A stretch of 64,000 bases of DNA from Lycorma delicatula. Taxonomy: Eukaryota; Arthropoda; Insecta; Hemiptera; Fulgoridae. A program made the translations under genes and the position numbers. The stretch covers positions 291,425,647-291,489,646 of the forward strand of contig NC_134455.1 in the NCBI RefSeq assembly GCF_047948215.1, read 5' to 3'. The first letter of the stretch is position 1, and every line of letters starts with the position of its first letter. The notes under the pieces are model-generated. The model was given only the letters and a program-made list of their open reading frames with translations. It searched no databases and was not told where the DNA came from. Shown piece by piece: positions 13,216-26,105 of this stretch.

Positions 13216-15377
13216 GATGAATGTGAGATGATTTAGTTTATTCTGATTAACTTAAAATAATAATTTAAGTTAATAATTAATTTAAATATAATTTAGGAAT
13301 GAAAAATAAAAAAAAACAGATAATTTTAATTTTCTAAAGAAGTTTTCATTGATATACATATAAAAAAAAAGAAAACATGAAATGGCATTTCTATGATTAC
13401 ATTTTAGCAATTTAAATGATTAAAATTAATTTACAAATATAACTTTGTTCGCTATATGAACATAAAGAGAAGATTGCATCATTTATAAAAATGACTTGTA
13501 CTCTACCTTCCTGTGATGCATGCACCAGGTGGAAAACCTACGTGTGTATCATTAATTTTTCAAGCTTCTATTTATTGCTATTTTTCGTTTTACAGACAAC
13601 CTTACTTGAATAAAAATAGAAAGAATAAAAATAAATTTACTATATTCTACTAAACTGTATACTTTTACGTAATATTTTATATTATTTATAGAAATTACTA
13701 GTATTTTTCCATTTAGGTGGTTTTCTTTAATTGTATGTTAAAGTTAGATAATGTCATGATTTAATTAAAACTTATTATATAAAACGTACAAATATTCAAA
13801 TAACAATGCATTATCAAAGTTAAAATAATAAAAACAAAGGAGTTATTTTAATATATGCTTAAAAAATTTAAATAGTATGTAAAATATTTATTTACAATAA
13901 AATAAATTTATTAACGGAAGGACAACACACTACTCTAATTAAAGTTTAATTAATAATAAACACCCGAAACATGAAATACGTTTTGTGTAGAACTTTTTAC
14001 ACGCGTATTACAGAAAATAAAAGTAAACAGGTATACTAAGACACACACACATAAATATAGAAAGATAAAATATAAATAAGACGTATGTTAAACTGCTAAA
14101 CAGCCCGTTTTCTATTAGTGAAATGTAATTTTTGAGAACCGTATCTTCCATTATTGTAAAAGTTGAAAATATCTTCTTTTTTATTTTAAATTTAACCTTT
14201 TACCGTAAAATTGGTAATTGCGTAAATTGTCGATAAAATTACCGTCATAGTTTCTCAACATATTTCATATTATTATATTACATATTTCGTCATACTTTCA
14301 TACCCTCCACATATTTTTTTTTTTATATTTAAATGCATTTAAAATAAGATATCTGACTGCAGAACGTAAAAATAATAATAAGTTACTAGTACTTACATAT
14401 AAAAAAATTATTTTTAAACTACTATCGCTGAAATTGCTGCTTCTAGTTTGCAATCCGAGTTTTGGTACAGTAAAGTGCTGCTTGTAAATAAATATTTCAG
14501 AAATTTACTTCAAGCATTGTTGTTTATTTTTACACAATTACAACTGAAAAACTTAACCACATTTTAGATTTTTGAACTGGTTTTGATATAAATTTTTTTT
14601 TTGAAGATAATTTATTTTATAGTTGGCGTAAGAAATAAGTTTTCATAATATTTAACAAGTTAAAAAAGGCTGACGGATAAAATTTAGTTCAGTTAAATTT
14701 TGTAAGTTAACAAATGTGGAATTATTTTTTACTGGATAGATAAAAGTCGACAGTATTGTAACTGTGTAATTTTAATTTTGTAATATCCTTAGTTATGTGT
14801 CCCGTTTATATATATATATTTTTTTTTTTTGGAAGGGATTTTTAATTAGTAATAATACTGAGCTGGAGAATGTAGGATATAAGGATTACGTACACAGACT
14901 CGTATTATGCATCATTTCTTTAGTTAAAAGTGAATTTTCATTGATAGGCTATCGGTTGATTCTTTTACGAAGAAGCTGTAGCACATATTTTAAATGCTGT
15001 TTGATGCTAATTTAGCCACACACTTTACCAATGTAAAAAAAAATTGTTGTTAAGGTAAGAAATCTATGAATATTTACGGCAACACGCCAAATTTTGCAGT
15101 CACTCAAAATATAGAAAAGCAAATGATTATATAAAATTACATTAAAAAATTTGGGTTAAAATTATTTAACTGATTTACAAGAAATAAAGCACGGTTTATA
15201 CCGGTTGAAAAACATTGTAAACTTTTATCTAGAACTGTCTCCCTCCCAGACCCACCCCACACTCACAAACTCACACTTGTAATTACATACAATATCAATG
15301 CTAATTGCTGTCTTAGTTGTAGATTTGCTTTTTTGCTTATGTTCAGTTTTTTGTACGTTTTATAATTTTTACGACAG
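13216..15377. other. AT-rich DNA upstream of the candidate exon, no gene seen
   Basis: No coding signal. The last 150 bp are pyrimidine-leaning and would serve as the 3' end of an intron if the following exon is real. Confidence 0.5.
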
Positions 15378-15710
15378 GTATCTCGAATCAGGAGCGGTAT
15401 GGTCGGAGGAAGAGCAATGGTATCAGGATTGTGTCATTGCGAGAGAGAAAGGAGAAAATCACAAAGCATGGCCAGATCGGTATCAAGAGAGAGCGTAAGA
15501 TCAGGTCACCCGCCGCCACCCCTTTTGCTAACAACTTCACCAAGTTCACGAATTATACGACAGAGTTCTCAGCCAGAACAATGTTGTCACCATCATGCGA
15601 CAGCTACACCTAGCGCCTCACTACGGCAACTAAGAGAACCAGGTGATGGAATCGCGATGATCGCCGCGGATTCACTACGAATTAATGGCGCCATCCGGCA
15701 ATTTAAACAG
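15378..15710 (+). CDS. Candidate internal exon of an unidentified host gene
   Basis: A pyrimidine-rich stretch ending in acgacag (AG at 15,376-15,377) precedes an open frame that runs to aaacag followed by gtaaaaatt, a good 5' splice site at 15,711. The exon is 333 bp, starts and ends in phase 0 (111 codons) and is much GC-richer than its flanks. An in-frame stop lies just upstream (15,363), as expected for an intron. The product starts VSRIRSG, then has a basic CHCERERRKSQSMARSVSRE segment rich in Ser/Arg (possible phosphorylation sites), a PPPP run, a CCHHH patch and ends SLRINGAIRQFKQ. Composition suggests a disordered, cytoplasmic regulatory or linker region of a larger protein. I do not recognise the gene. 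The other frames here are shadows. Confidence 0.6.
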
Positions 15711-18200
15711 GTAAAAATTCTAATAAAATTATTATTTTTATCGATACCTTTGGTATAATATTAGATTTTAAATAAAAATAAATTCACCAGCTGCAGTAGA
15801 ATGTAGTTGCACCCAGTAGTGTATGAGCGCGCCACATGCCTCTCCCAGCAACATTGCTTTATTAGTTAATTCTTGTAAACAGTATTTCTTTTTATTTTGC
15901 ACTTATTATTTTGTTTGCTGTGAAAAATTAATAAAACCCCTGTTTTATTTTATTATTTTTTTTAGTTAAACTTACGCCATTTTTTTTATAATCTTATTTT
16001 AACCACTGTATTATTACAACACAGGTTATTAAAAAACTTCTACATTTTTATTATGTTATGTACTTCAAAAGATATTATTATTGACTGTACATTAAGCAAA
16101 CCGTTTATATACCGATACTGCCATAATCGGGTCTAAGAATTCGACTAATATAATAATCATTAATGTATATATTTCTGAATTTAATTTTAATCTCCAAATT
16201 TTTATTATAAATCCCTTTGCATCTACATACTGTTATTTTATATTGTTATATTTGAGTTAGAATTTCGTTAAAAATTTTTTACGAGATGGTTTAAATGAGC
16301 ATATAGATTTTTTTTTCTTAAATAATTCTAATTTTAGATTGTATAATGTTGATTGTAGAAATTATCGAAAATGGAAATAAAATTAATTAACAATCAAAAC
16401 CCTTAAAAATTGTTAAAATGCAGCACCGATATTATAAAATTAAAAGTAATTTACAAACACATTTCCTTTTTAAAGATTACGAGAAGAAAAACAATTAACT
16501 TCAGTTAACATGGAAATAGAAAGTAAAAGGCGTAATAAGGTTTAATTTATAATTATTCCTCCCTAAGTAACTTTATTTTAAGTTACATTAAATAAATAAA
16601 GAACGAAATTTAATTTAAAATCTCTAACATCTGGTGATATAATTTAATGAATCTGCAATTATGAGCATTCGGTAAATTGCTAAAATGTGAAACCACAGGA
16701 GAGATGAAGCTGAAATATGGGCAATAATAACGTTAATGATGGTAGGGCTGCTTGTTTATAGACAAAGTAATTTATAATTATTACCACTATAAAAAAAAAA
16801 TGCATTTTCTTTACCTTATTGGTATTGTGTACTTGTTTACAAATTTTTAAATGAAATTCACGGGTTAATTTTTGAATCAGCTATATTAGATGTAAAAAAT
16901 TATAAATTACTTTATTAATATTTTACATAAAAAGCAATCATACTAAAAACTTCTATTATTTTATGAGAGGATTTTTTAACAAACCTCGGATCTTTTTTCC
17001 TAAATCAATGCTTTTTTCTAAATTTATATATACGTTTAACATATTGTACATGTAATCGTTTAGTACTGTTAGTATAGATTATAATACGGGTGGTATCATA
17101 GTTTAGAATATGTTTTTGGAAAGGTTTCGTGTTTTATTGTTTTTTATGATTTCTATCGTTTTTTCTTTGTTTCTGTCAGTTTATATAAATTTTATATTTT
17201 CTGTTACTATACAAAGATCAAAATGGTTTCAAGACATATCAGTACAAATATTACAAAAATAGAATCGACCAGATTAAACGAACCGAAATATTTCTAAATT
17301 AATAAAAATTAGGAAAAAGGTGAATTAAAATATGTTGACTCATTTTTCTTCACATTTTAGCTAACTTACGTTATGATTTATGAAATTATATTTTTTTTAT
17401 TTTATACTATAAAATTTTGAAAGATCTGTCAAACATTTCAATTATTCATTATTACATATAATAAATTTAATAGAACCTCAAATACTTTAATCTGTATAAC
17501 ACATATCGTTAAAAACTAATTCTAATTTTCATAATTATTAACTAAGTAATGAATTTAAGAGATAAAATTGTTAAAACAAAAATTAAAATTTGTTATTTAT
17601 AAGTTACTAATATAACTTGTGTCTCTATATCAATTTATTCAGGGAAAAGTTATAATCTATTGTAATGTAACAACTTATCTTTTAAGATCTATCATAATGG
17701 ATCGAGATTAAATCATAAGATATTAGAATTAATAAAGGTTATTACTACTTATAAATAATAATCTGATAAATAGTTATTTGATTAGAAGCAAAAAATGATT
17801 TTGTTTTTACACCCCACTGTTCAGAAGTTCAGTACAATAACTAGAAAAAACAACGTTTATTTTTCTTTAAAAAAAAGTTCTAATATAAAAATAAATATAC
17901 CACCTTTCTATTTTTATGCATTACTTAAACAACAAAAAAAAACATAATTAAATGGCAGATAACATTAAACCATAAATTATTATTAAGATAAACTGTAAGA
18001 GTAAAAATTAAGGGAACTTATCATAACAACAATGTAATAAATGGAATTGATAAGTAATAAAATTAAAAAAATGATAACTTACAAATAATAATAAAATTGG
18101 TACTTTTATTATAAAATTTATTTTGCAACATTAATTTAAAAATATTTGATCAGTATTGTAGCCATGCTAAAAAAAGTTAGGTTAAAATCAAAAAAGTAAG
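15711..18200. other. AT-rich DNA downstream of the candidate exon, probably intron
   Basis: It starts with the 5' splice site gtaaaaatt at 15,711. A brief GC-richer patch (about 15,785-15,860) follows. The rest is AT-rich without coding signal. No partner exon was identified. Confidence 0.45.
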
Positions 18201-18207
18201 AAATATA

Positions 18208-18265
<58 letters not shown>

Positions 18266-18266
18266 T
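18201..18266. repeat. (TA)n microsatellite
   Basis: Almost uninterrupted alternating A and T, more than 25 dinucleotide units. Confidence 0.95.
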
Positions 18267-19442
18267 CAATATTTTATGCAGTACATATATAAGAATAACG
18301 ACTGCATTTATGAGTAGTAGACTAGATATGGTATTAAGGTACACAGTGATTAAGCGCAGTCCATCTGTGATGACCGTCTTCCAGTGGGTACTAATATCTA
18401 ATTTAGGTAAAATTTTTTAAAAACTGTTTATTACTCTGATTTAAAGCAACAAAGTTGTAAAATTCCTTAATAAAGTTACAATATTTGAATAATTGATTTT
18501 ATCGATATTTTACCAGATATTACCTAAACATCTGTTTACAAATAGTGAATTACGAACAGAAGAATTTATGTATATATAGATATATAGAGTGAAATAAAAA
18601 GATTTCCCTGCTGATGTGAAGATTGTAAAGAATTTCAGATACATCCATATATCATTCTGATAATATTTAAAAAAGTAAAAATCCTTTCTAATTTAATAGT
18701 TTTTGAATACCTTTAAAAATGTTAGACCTACAGATGTATTAATAATAATAGGCTGTTTTAGGCAAGTTTGTATATTAAAGTTAAAATGGCGCTGACGCGT
18801 GCATGAACGGAAAACTGCCATTTATCTAGTATAAAAGACTGAACTGACTAAATTGATAAAACTAAAACAGTAAATATAAATTAAAAGCATTTTACAAAAA
18901 ATAATTGTTATGATGAACAGGCGTGAATCTATTTGTGTGTGCGCTCACACACCTCTATGAATAAAAGTTTAAGTTTTCCTTTTTAGCGCTTATACGAGAT
19001 ATGCCAGCTTCTTTAACATAGTTAATTCCTAGCACTTGTGAAGTAATTTTAACATATTATTTCTGAAACGGAATTCGGAAATCTCTATCGTCTAATACTT
19101 GTCAGTTTCTATATAGCAATTTAATTACGTAGAATTCTGTCTGTTTCTTTTGCCAGCAGTCAGTTTCAAACGTATAAAAGGAAAATTCCCTCGGGGATTC
19201 CTTAACTTTACGTTTAAACTAAAACAACTCTTCAATCGATATGATAACTCTCATTTCACTGTGATATGGTTTTAATTAGTTTTCATTTAAGTTCTACTTG
19301 AAGTTAAATTAAGATTAGATTCGTATGAACGCAGTTGGATATAAAGATTGTCCAAAATCTAAAGTTATGAAATTTCTTAGTCTAACCGAAGAATTAGAAT
19401 AATCAATTTTAAGATGTTTTTTTATTGATAGTAGGTAAACAA
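18267..19442. other. AT-rich DNA, no gene seen
   Basis: No coding signal. A small GC-richer piece at about 18,785-18,830 has no recognisable content. Confidence 0.5.
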
Positions 19443-19545
19443 TCCGTGGCCGACTGGTAGCGTCTCGGCTTATCATTCAGAAGACTCGGGTTCAAAACCG
19501 ATCAGGCATGATATTCTTTATACCCTACAAAAGTCACATTTCATA
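19443..19545 (+). mobile_element. tRNA-derived SINE head, plus strand
   Basis: The tRNA-like head has an A-box-like cgactggtagcgtctcggct and a B box, gggttcaaaacc, at about 19,488-19,500, followed by gatcaggcatgatattc. It is the same head type as the minus-strand SINE at 10.1-10.3 kb (shared ccgtg, tggtagc.tctcgg and tcattc blocks), but the conserved 3' tail is missing. A truncated SINE is a better reading than a tRNA gene because the acceptor ends do not pair. Confidence 0.65.
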
Positions 19546-19746
19546 TTCCTACGCATAAGTTTCGAGCTTAAAACAAAAATAATTCTTTTACAAATAGACA
19601 TTAAAAAAACCGAACTGACGAATATTATAAAACTAAAACATAAATTTAAAGAAAAACGATTCACACATATAAAGACACTAACCAGGGCTAGAGGACTTGC
19701 GACGTGTTCGTTATACTAATGGTCGTAAATAATTAAATATTTTACA

Positions 19747-19860
19747 GATATTCATTAAAGAAAAAAGATTTACACTACTTTTACTTCGTTATATTTCTTT
19801 TGTCATTTTGAGAGATATATAACGAAGTAAAAAGATCCATTTTTTTCTTTAATGAATATC
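19747..19860. repeat. Long inverted repeat (hairpin)
   Basis: The left arm 19,747-19,794 begins gatattcattaaagaaaaaa and ends ttacttcgttatat. The right arm 19,817-19,860 is its reverse complement, with a 3-4 bp gap and a few mismatches in the middle. The spacer is 22 bp. Arms of about 45 bp in 114 bp is far beyond chance even in AT-rich DNA. Candidates are a short foldback or MITE-like element, or a hairpin RNA. No reading frame or target duplication could be fixed. Confidence 0.8.
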
Positions 19861-20831
19861 TTTAATATGTTAACCCTAATCATCGTACCTTTACATTCGT
19901 TTATAACTTGTTTTTGTTTATATTCTGCTATTTTATTTATGTAGGTGTATTTTACAAAGATGTTAGTTACTAAAATTTCATTTGTCATTTCCCATCCCCT
20001 ATTACGATAATATTCTATGAACCTGTTAAAATAATATTTAAACCAGTTTATCGTATTTTTATTTCAAATTGAATTTTTAAGCCCGTAAACTGGCATATGT
20101 TCTTCATTATAATAATAAAATTTGATTTTTTTTTCCCTAAGTAACTTTTTTATGGCTTAAAAGAGCGCAAGATAATCAGCACAGCTAAAACTGGATTTAC
20201 AACATTTTTAATTAAAAAAAAAAATAACAAATTCTTCTTTTTGACCGTGATAAAACCAATGAATATTATTAGAATATTGCTACAAGTAAGAATTTTATTC
20301 CTTAATTACTTAATTCGACTGAAATTTTCTCTACAAGAATATATACTCACATATATAATTAATTAGATTTTTATTTCAATGGTTTAAAATGAAAAATCAT
20401 AAATTTTGTTCACAAAAAAAATACTAATTTTCTCTTTTTTTTCTTACAGAACGGAATAAATAGTTAATAAAACTCCAGATTTTTGACCGTATTTTTAACA
20501 TATTCGTATTAATAATCATTTACTTATTTAAAAGAAAATATTTCTAAATTTAAAAATTTTATTAAAGTAATAAAAACTTGCTTTTTACTTAACCTAAATA
20601 TCAATACACAGAAGAGAAGTGTTACAGACTGTAATAGTATGCATATCTATGAAAAATGTTTAACCATAACGATTATATCATATTTAACCTTAAAATTATA
20701 AGCAACTCGTTTCTGATAATTAGGGAAAGAGAGGAATGAAGTGGTTTTCTAATTCTCTTATCACAAAAAGATAGCCGTCCTATGGCTATCCCGCAATTAC
20801 TTAACTCCAGACACTCTAACTTGTATTAAAA
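19861..20831. other. AT-rich DNA, no gene seen
   Basis: No coding or RNA signal recognised. Confidence 0.5.
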
Positions 20832-20945
20832 ATTTAATGTGGACACCACGTGACTTCCTTCTTTATTAAATACGTGACTTCCACGTGGCTTTACATGTGA
20901 CCACCTGACTTACTTGTACGCTTATTAAATTACATATTCAAAATT
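20832..20945 (+). repeat. Inverted-end repeat family B, 5' end fragment
   Basis: It carries atgtggacaccacgtgactt and cttgtacgcttattaaattac, the same ordered start as the longer copy at 53.44 kb. A local duplication of the acgtgacttcc block makes it slightly longer. The copy stops at about 20,945, so only the left end remains. It lies about 1 kb upstream of a longer family B copy in the same orientation. Confidence 0.55.
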
Positions 20946-21430
20946 TTTGCTGCAGTTCATTTAAACTTATTTCATTTGAAAGTGAGATACGATCCTCCAA
21001 TTCTTCTTAAAGTGGACAATAATACAGTTGCTGAAATATTAGTTTTTATTAACAACAAGCATTTATACAATTATTAATCCAACAATCTTATATGAAATAT
21101 TAGGATATAGTAAAAGTCCCTTTATTTCTTTTATTACCAGATCACTATAATTCGTATCTTCATGAGTTGCTGATGAAAAAGTTTCAGATTTCTGGTGTGT
21201 CGTATAAATAAATGTTAATAATAATTATAATATTCCGTTTAGTGAACTCCTGTATACTGGTTACAAATATTAATTTCGACCTTTCGGTGTAAAATACCCA
21301 GTTTATATTATTGGATAATTTGGTGGATAATTAAAAATGGAATAGAAACAATCAAACAGGAAAAGAAAGATAATATGAAGAAATATATCTCAAAAAAACG
21401 ACAAAAGTATTAATATGATGAGGGAAAAAA

Positions 21431-21556
21431 TTGTAAGAACAAGGGAAGAATAAAAAAATTAAGAAAAGATGACAAATATAAAAAGGAATAAAATGTTAGA
21501 ACCAAATAAAGAATAAAAAGATTAAGACATGATGATGAATAAAAAGAGAAAAAGAA
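21431..21556. repeat. Imperfect tandem duplication, 63 bp period
   Basis: Unit 1 (21,431-21,493) and unit 2 (21,494-21,556) share gtaagaac/gttagaac, then aagaataaaaa.attaaga, then gatga..aataaaaag. The region is strongly purine-rich on the plus strand. No coding role is visible. Confidence 0.55.
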
Positions 21557-21904
21557 TTTGAAAACTAGGGAACGTGTACACAAATATAATCAGAAGAATT
21601 ATATCAAACCAAAGAGCGATTAAATTATTGACAAAAAAATCAAATAAACGAAATGATGATCAAGTCCCCGACTTATTAATATCAGGGAAGTAATAAAATA
21701 AAAAATACAGGAATTTTTTGCAATTTATTAATGATTGAGCATGTATGCCTTAGTGTGATGTTCTTGTGAAGGTCTTTTTCAGTCACTCTGTAGTTAACTT
21801 TAATAAAGATAAAATTAAACAGAAATTTCACAATAATTAAATAAAGTTAAACTGGATTTTAACTAGAAAATACAAAAATAATACTATTCTAAATACTAAT
21901 TTTT

Positions 21905-22590
21905 AATTAATCAGATGTTCCACCAAACCTATAACATATACACATATGTAATAAAGCCTATTAAATTACATATACACGATTTTAAAAGAACGTAAAATTT
22001 TATTTCACTAATAACTTCTGATTTTCTTTTGATTATTTATTGTAAAACCTTTTTTTGCAATCACGGGTTAATAATTATTAATAAATCAATGTATTTAATG
22101 TAAAAAAATGTTAAAAAAAGGAGACGAAGTCTGATTCGATCCATTGCGTCTTCCCCTAAGATTCAAATATTTCATTAATTAAAATTCTATTTGACTATAA
22201 CTCCGGAGCCAATGAAAATAAGTACCACTTAAAAAATGGTACTGAAAAGCTCTGAATGAGATCTTATTACTACAGTTAAGAAAAAGTCCAAAATCCAATT
22301 TTTGGGGGATTTTAGGTTTTTGTGGATGCTTTTGGTGCAGTCGATTGGAATCAAAAGGGAAGATGCACAATTAGATGTTACAGCAGTTCTAAATCTATTT
22401 TAATTTCAACATCCTACGGCTAATCGTTTTTGAGTTATGCGAGATACGTACGTACGTACGTACAGACGACACGCCGAACGTAGTCAAAATGGATCCAGGG
22501 ATGGTCAAAATGGATATTTCCGTTAAATGCGAAAACCGAAGTTTATCGCGATCACAATACTTCCTTACTTCTTACAACGAAATAAAAATA
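21905..22590 (+). repeat. Inverted-end repeat family B, long copy 1
   Basis: About 685 bp that align by eye with 53,440-54,120. Shared blocks in order are attaaattacatatacac, aataacttctgat, gaagtctgattcga, aatatttcattaattaaaat, ggctataactc-type, cagttaagaaaaagtccaaa, tttcaacatcctacggctaa and cgatcacaatacttcctta. A (ACGT)n run lies at about 22,445-22,464. No frame is conserved between the copies, so it is non-coding. The family's ends (cttccttgtacg at the left, the reverse complement of a similar string at the right) suggest short terminal inverted repeats, i.e. a non-autonomous DNA element. This copy's left end is eroded. Confidence 0.7.
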
Positions 22591-24081
22591 CATGTAAATA
22601 AATATTCATTTAATATACGTTATTTGGATAAAACTGTTTACAAGGATTCAAAATTCACTATTCCCGAACAAAAAACGAATTAATTAAATTATAATTCCAA
22701 TGAATTCCACGTGTCATTACACATTTTTAAAAATAATCTATTAATATTTCGTTTATAATAATGTTATGAGTATTAAAAACCGTAAATTATACAGCTCTAG
22801 AAATGCTAAAAAAAAAACTATATGAAAAATCAGTATTTCATGTTTCGGAGATTTTTCTACAGATCCATCAACATTAAAAATATCAGTTCGTACTTTTGAT
22901 TAAAAAAGTTAGCCTTGATAAAAATTAAATTATGTTTTTTATCATAAAATTTATTAATTTTGAGAGAAATAAAATTAATTACCAAACAAATGTAAATGGT
23001 ACATAATTTTAAAGTTACTTTTATTAAAAAGCTGGCTTGATTTCCCAACGTTGAAATTGACTAAAATTGTATCATTATACAAAATACTAGAAGATTTTTG
23101 TATGAAAACACATTTAGTGGTAACTAAAGCTTTACCACTTACTTAGGAAACATCTTTTATAAGTTTTCCAGTATATTAGTTATAGTATATTAATTAATTA
23201 CAGTATATTAATTCCTTAGGCCTGTATCGATTATAATTTAATAGTCCGTAACGTATATTGTGCATTTTCAATATTTTACTGTACTTTATCCGTATGATTG
23301 TTTAAAATTTCTATTGCAAATTATTCATCTTTAAGTTTGTTAACAGTGATTTTTGAGTAAAAACTCATTAATTCTCTTGATACTTGTAGTGATTTGTGTG
23401 GTGAAAATTTAATAATTACTGACCAAAGATTTCTTTTTTTTTCCAATTGTATTTACATTAATTAAAGCAGTGATGCTGTGGTGAGAGTATTGCCTGTTTG
23501 GTTATAAGTAATGCAGGGTATTATTTATTAGGTATTATTTATTACTATCTAGTAGAAATTTAGTTGATTAAAAAAATTATATTTTCTGCTGCTACTGTTG
23601 CCGTGTTACGTCACATGAACGGTTCACCCTACCCCACTGAAGTCCTTGACACTGCCTGCATCACCTGTCATTTATCCAACCTTACGTAACCCATTTACCC
23701 CCAAGAATATAAACACTGTATGGTGCTGCACTCTAGCGGAAGTTAAATACACTGTTATAAGGGATTATTTTCTTACAGTTTCATTTTGTTCCCAGAGATG
23801 GCGTTACGGTATCGGTTTAAAAAATAAAAGATTCCTGGATTTTAAAATATTTATAATTTATTTGTGTTAATATATTTTTGAGTTAAAACTAATTCTTATG
23901 ATATTACAACGTTAATAGCTTGAATATACTGAACGTAGAAAAATAAAATTGTGTTCCATCTGATATATCATCTAAAGTAATGAATTATATGCTGCAACTA
24001 GACTTTTAAAATATTATTAAAAAAATAATCTACATAGATTTTACAAATTTTTTTATTCATATAATTATATACTAAATTTTT
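22591..24081. other. Mostly AT-rich DNA with one GC-richer patch
   Basis: A patch at about 23,580-23,830 is less AT-rich and has an open frame of 74 codons, but no splice signals or homology I can support. The rest shows nothing. Confidence 0.4.
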
Positions 24082-24150
24082 ACTGGCTTTACTGGTAGCA
24101 GTTTCGGCTAATCAGTTTTCTTCACCGGTTTTGGATTTCAATTCTTATAT
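24082..24150 (+). mobile_element. Degenerate SINE head, plus strand
   Basis: The string actggtagcagtttcggct followed by aatcagttttctt and a decayed B box (ggatttcaattc) matches the order and spacing of the SINE head at 19,443-19,505. It is heavily mutated and has no recognised tail. Confidence 0.45.
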
Positions 24151-24669
24151 AAGATTTGATCAATATGGATGTTTAGTAAAGTATATCTTGGATAAATTTC
24201 AGTTTGATACAGTTCACAGAAACCAAATTAAAAAATTTTTTTACGAAAATAATCAGTAATAAAAAGATGTTTTAAGTACTTAATGTTTGTTTTTCATGTT
24301 TTTATTAATACGTTTGACACCACAAAAGTTTAGTTTAGTAAATTAACCTTTGGATTTTATTAAGGAATTACAGGAACATGTATATATTTTAAAGTTTAAA
24401 TTTTACCTATTTGTGAATCATAATTTTTTTTAAATTATTTATTTTGTTTTGTTTAGAGACTTCTATTTCATAGATCTCTTCATTCTGTTTTCTCTTTCTT
24501 TATTTAATTTTTAATGTTTTCTATTTTTTTTTTTTTTTTTTGGTTGAACCAACCATGGTAATTATAGAATATCTTGTAAGTTTAAGAATCCACCTTCTTA
24601 TTATAAAAATTAAAATTTTTGCCACCTACATAATATAAAAAGTAAATGTATTAATTATATAACAAAAAA
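24151..24669. other. AT-rich DNA with a poly-T run, no gene seen
   Basis: A T-run of about 20 lies at 24,521-24,541. No other feature. Confidence 0.5.
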
Positions 24670-24689
24670 GTACGTTCTCAACAAAGGAC

Positions 24690-25330
24690 AAATGGACTTT
24701 TCGAGTAATGGTCAGAAACCGTACTACTCTGTTCCGGTGGAGAAGATTAAAGAAAAAATTTGAGGGGCATGGGTGTAGAGTCCGTAGCATTGTGAAAGCC
24801 CGTCATAGAGTAACCAAGGATCCAACATAATCGTTATTTGTAAACGTTGAATCTGAAAAAAATTATAGGAATATTCTTAATTTGAAGTACATCGCTAACT
24901 GTAGTATTACTTATGAAACACACAGGGAGCCTCTCAGTCTGGTACAATGCATGTGTTGCCAACAATAAGACATACTAAAATCCACTGCATGCAACCTTTT
25001 CGCTGAGTGAAGTGTGCAGAAATACATAGGGTCGCGGACTGCCTTAGAAAGAACAGAAGCATTCCAGCTAATTGCGCTCTCTGTCAGTCAGACAACCCAG
25101 TAACTACAGGGGTTGAAGATTATATAAGGAAATTCTACGGAGAAATAAGAGAGGTGATGGTGGTTCTATGGATACTACTCGGGTCGAATCCATGGACCAA
25201 CGATTGCTTTGATTCAAGTAATACCAATTTCCCCATTTTGGGAGAAGAAATGGCTAGAAATCATGGTGCCAATTCCTATAATCTCCTCCGATCACATGTT
25301 GCAGTGGTTGGGCGTATTTTGGGGATAATA
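24690..25330 (+). pseudogene. Jockey-like ORF1 (Gag-like) remnant with zinc knuckles
   Basis: Frames in order give KKKFEGHGCRVRSIVKARHR, a block like the helper region before Jockey zinc knuckles. Then come KNYRNILNLKYIANCSITYE, a first knuckle beginning C-M-C-C at about 24,948-24,959 and, after a one-base frameshift, HTK.HC. A second knuckle follows as KCAEIHRVADCLRKNRSIPA, then CALCQSDNPVTTG. In intact family members this protein binds the element's RNA. Here it is broken by an early stop (about 24,827) and by the knuckle frameshift. The open frame at 25,007-25,357 is its only sizeable uninterrupted part. Confidence 0.75.
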
Positions 25331-25429
25331 TGGAAAACTGGAGAAACTCTCCACTAACATAGACTTCCTGGTCTAACAGATAGGGAGCCAAATAAGATTA
25401 CTCACCCAAGTGATCGCAAAAATCTGCTG

Positions 25430-26105
25430 ATGAACGATACATTTATATTTTTACGTGAAAGATTAATAGTCTAGTTAGTCAGCGTGAATAATTGGAATCT
25501 CTGGCACTAACTGAATCTTTGAACATCATCCTTATTTCGGAAACACGGTCGACAGACCGCAATTATCTTCAGATTCGGGGATTATCTGTGTATACAGAAA
25601 ATCATCCTGCTGGTAGAGCATATGCGGATACTACGGAATTAATTTAAAGTTCCTTGAGGCATCACTAAATACCTGGATTCTACACATATCAGAGTCAAGA
25701 GACCTCGGTCAAAATTCTGGACGGACTGAAGCGTATCAGATTATCTGTGTAGGACTGCCCTCCTCATAATGCGATAGCTAGCGAGTTATTTTTCGAATTC
25801 TTTGCAGCCGTACGTTCCTAGTTTATCGTAGGAGGGGACTCGAACGTGAAAAATCCTCTTTAGGGCTTTCGGCTTGCAACAAATTAAGGAAGAATGTTAA
25901 GAAACTGTATTCTCAATCTACATCTCAATGTTGTCTCAGGGATACAGCCTACATACCTGCTCACAGACCCGACTAAAATACCAGAATTGCGAGATTTCTA
26001 CAGCTCTTCAGAAATTTAATTTCTGTTCACCGTAGTTAAAAATAGTTACGACTCAGTATCGGACCGCCCCCATGTTCTACTCACCCAGATACGATAATCA
26101 TCACC
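25430..26105 (+). pseudogene. Jockey-like ORF2 endonuclease remnant
   Basis: Fragments in several frames follow the apurinic-type endonuclease of Jockey elements. They are NNWN..ALTESLNIILISET, RSTDRNYLQIRGLSVYTENH, a PPHNAIASELFFEFFAAV block and FIVGGDSNVKNPL, equivalent to the GGDFNAK core. Later come NLHLNVVSGIQPTYLLTDPT and KIPEL.DFYS. The motif ISET keeps the metal-binding Glu. In GGDSNVK the Phe is replaced by Ser. At least three frameshifts and stops interrupt it. It nicks target DNA in intact elements; here it is dead. Confidence 0.75.

Noticed and set aside
15298..15498. Alternative frame with a hydrophobic start (MLIAVLVVDLLFCLC) over the candidate exon
   Set aside because: It begins inside the pyrimidine-rich acceptor region and stops within the exon; the phase-0 frame from 15,378 runs the full exon to the donor site.
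19443..19515. Possible functional tRNA gene on the plus strand
   Set aside because: The acceptor ends do not pair and the B box is mutated; the same head occurs in other SINE copies here.
23580..23870. GC-richer patch with a 74-codon frame, considered as an exon
   Set aside because: No consistent acceptor/donor pair around the frame and no recognisable protein; left as unexplained.
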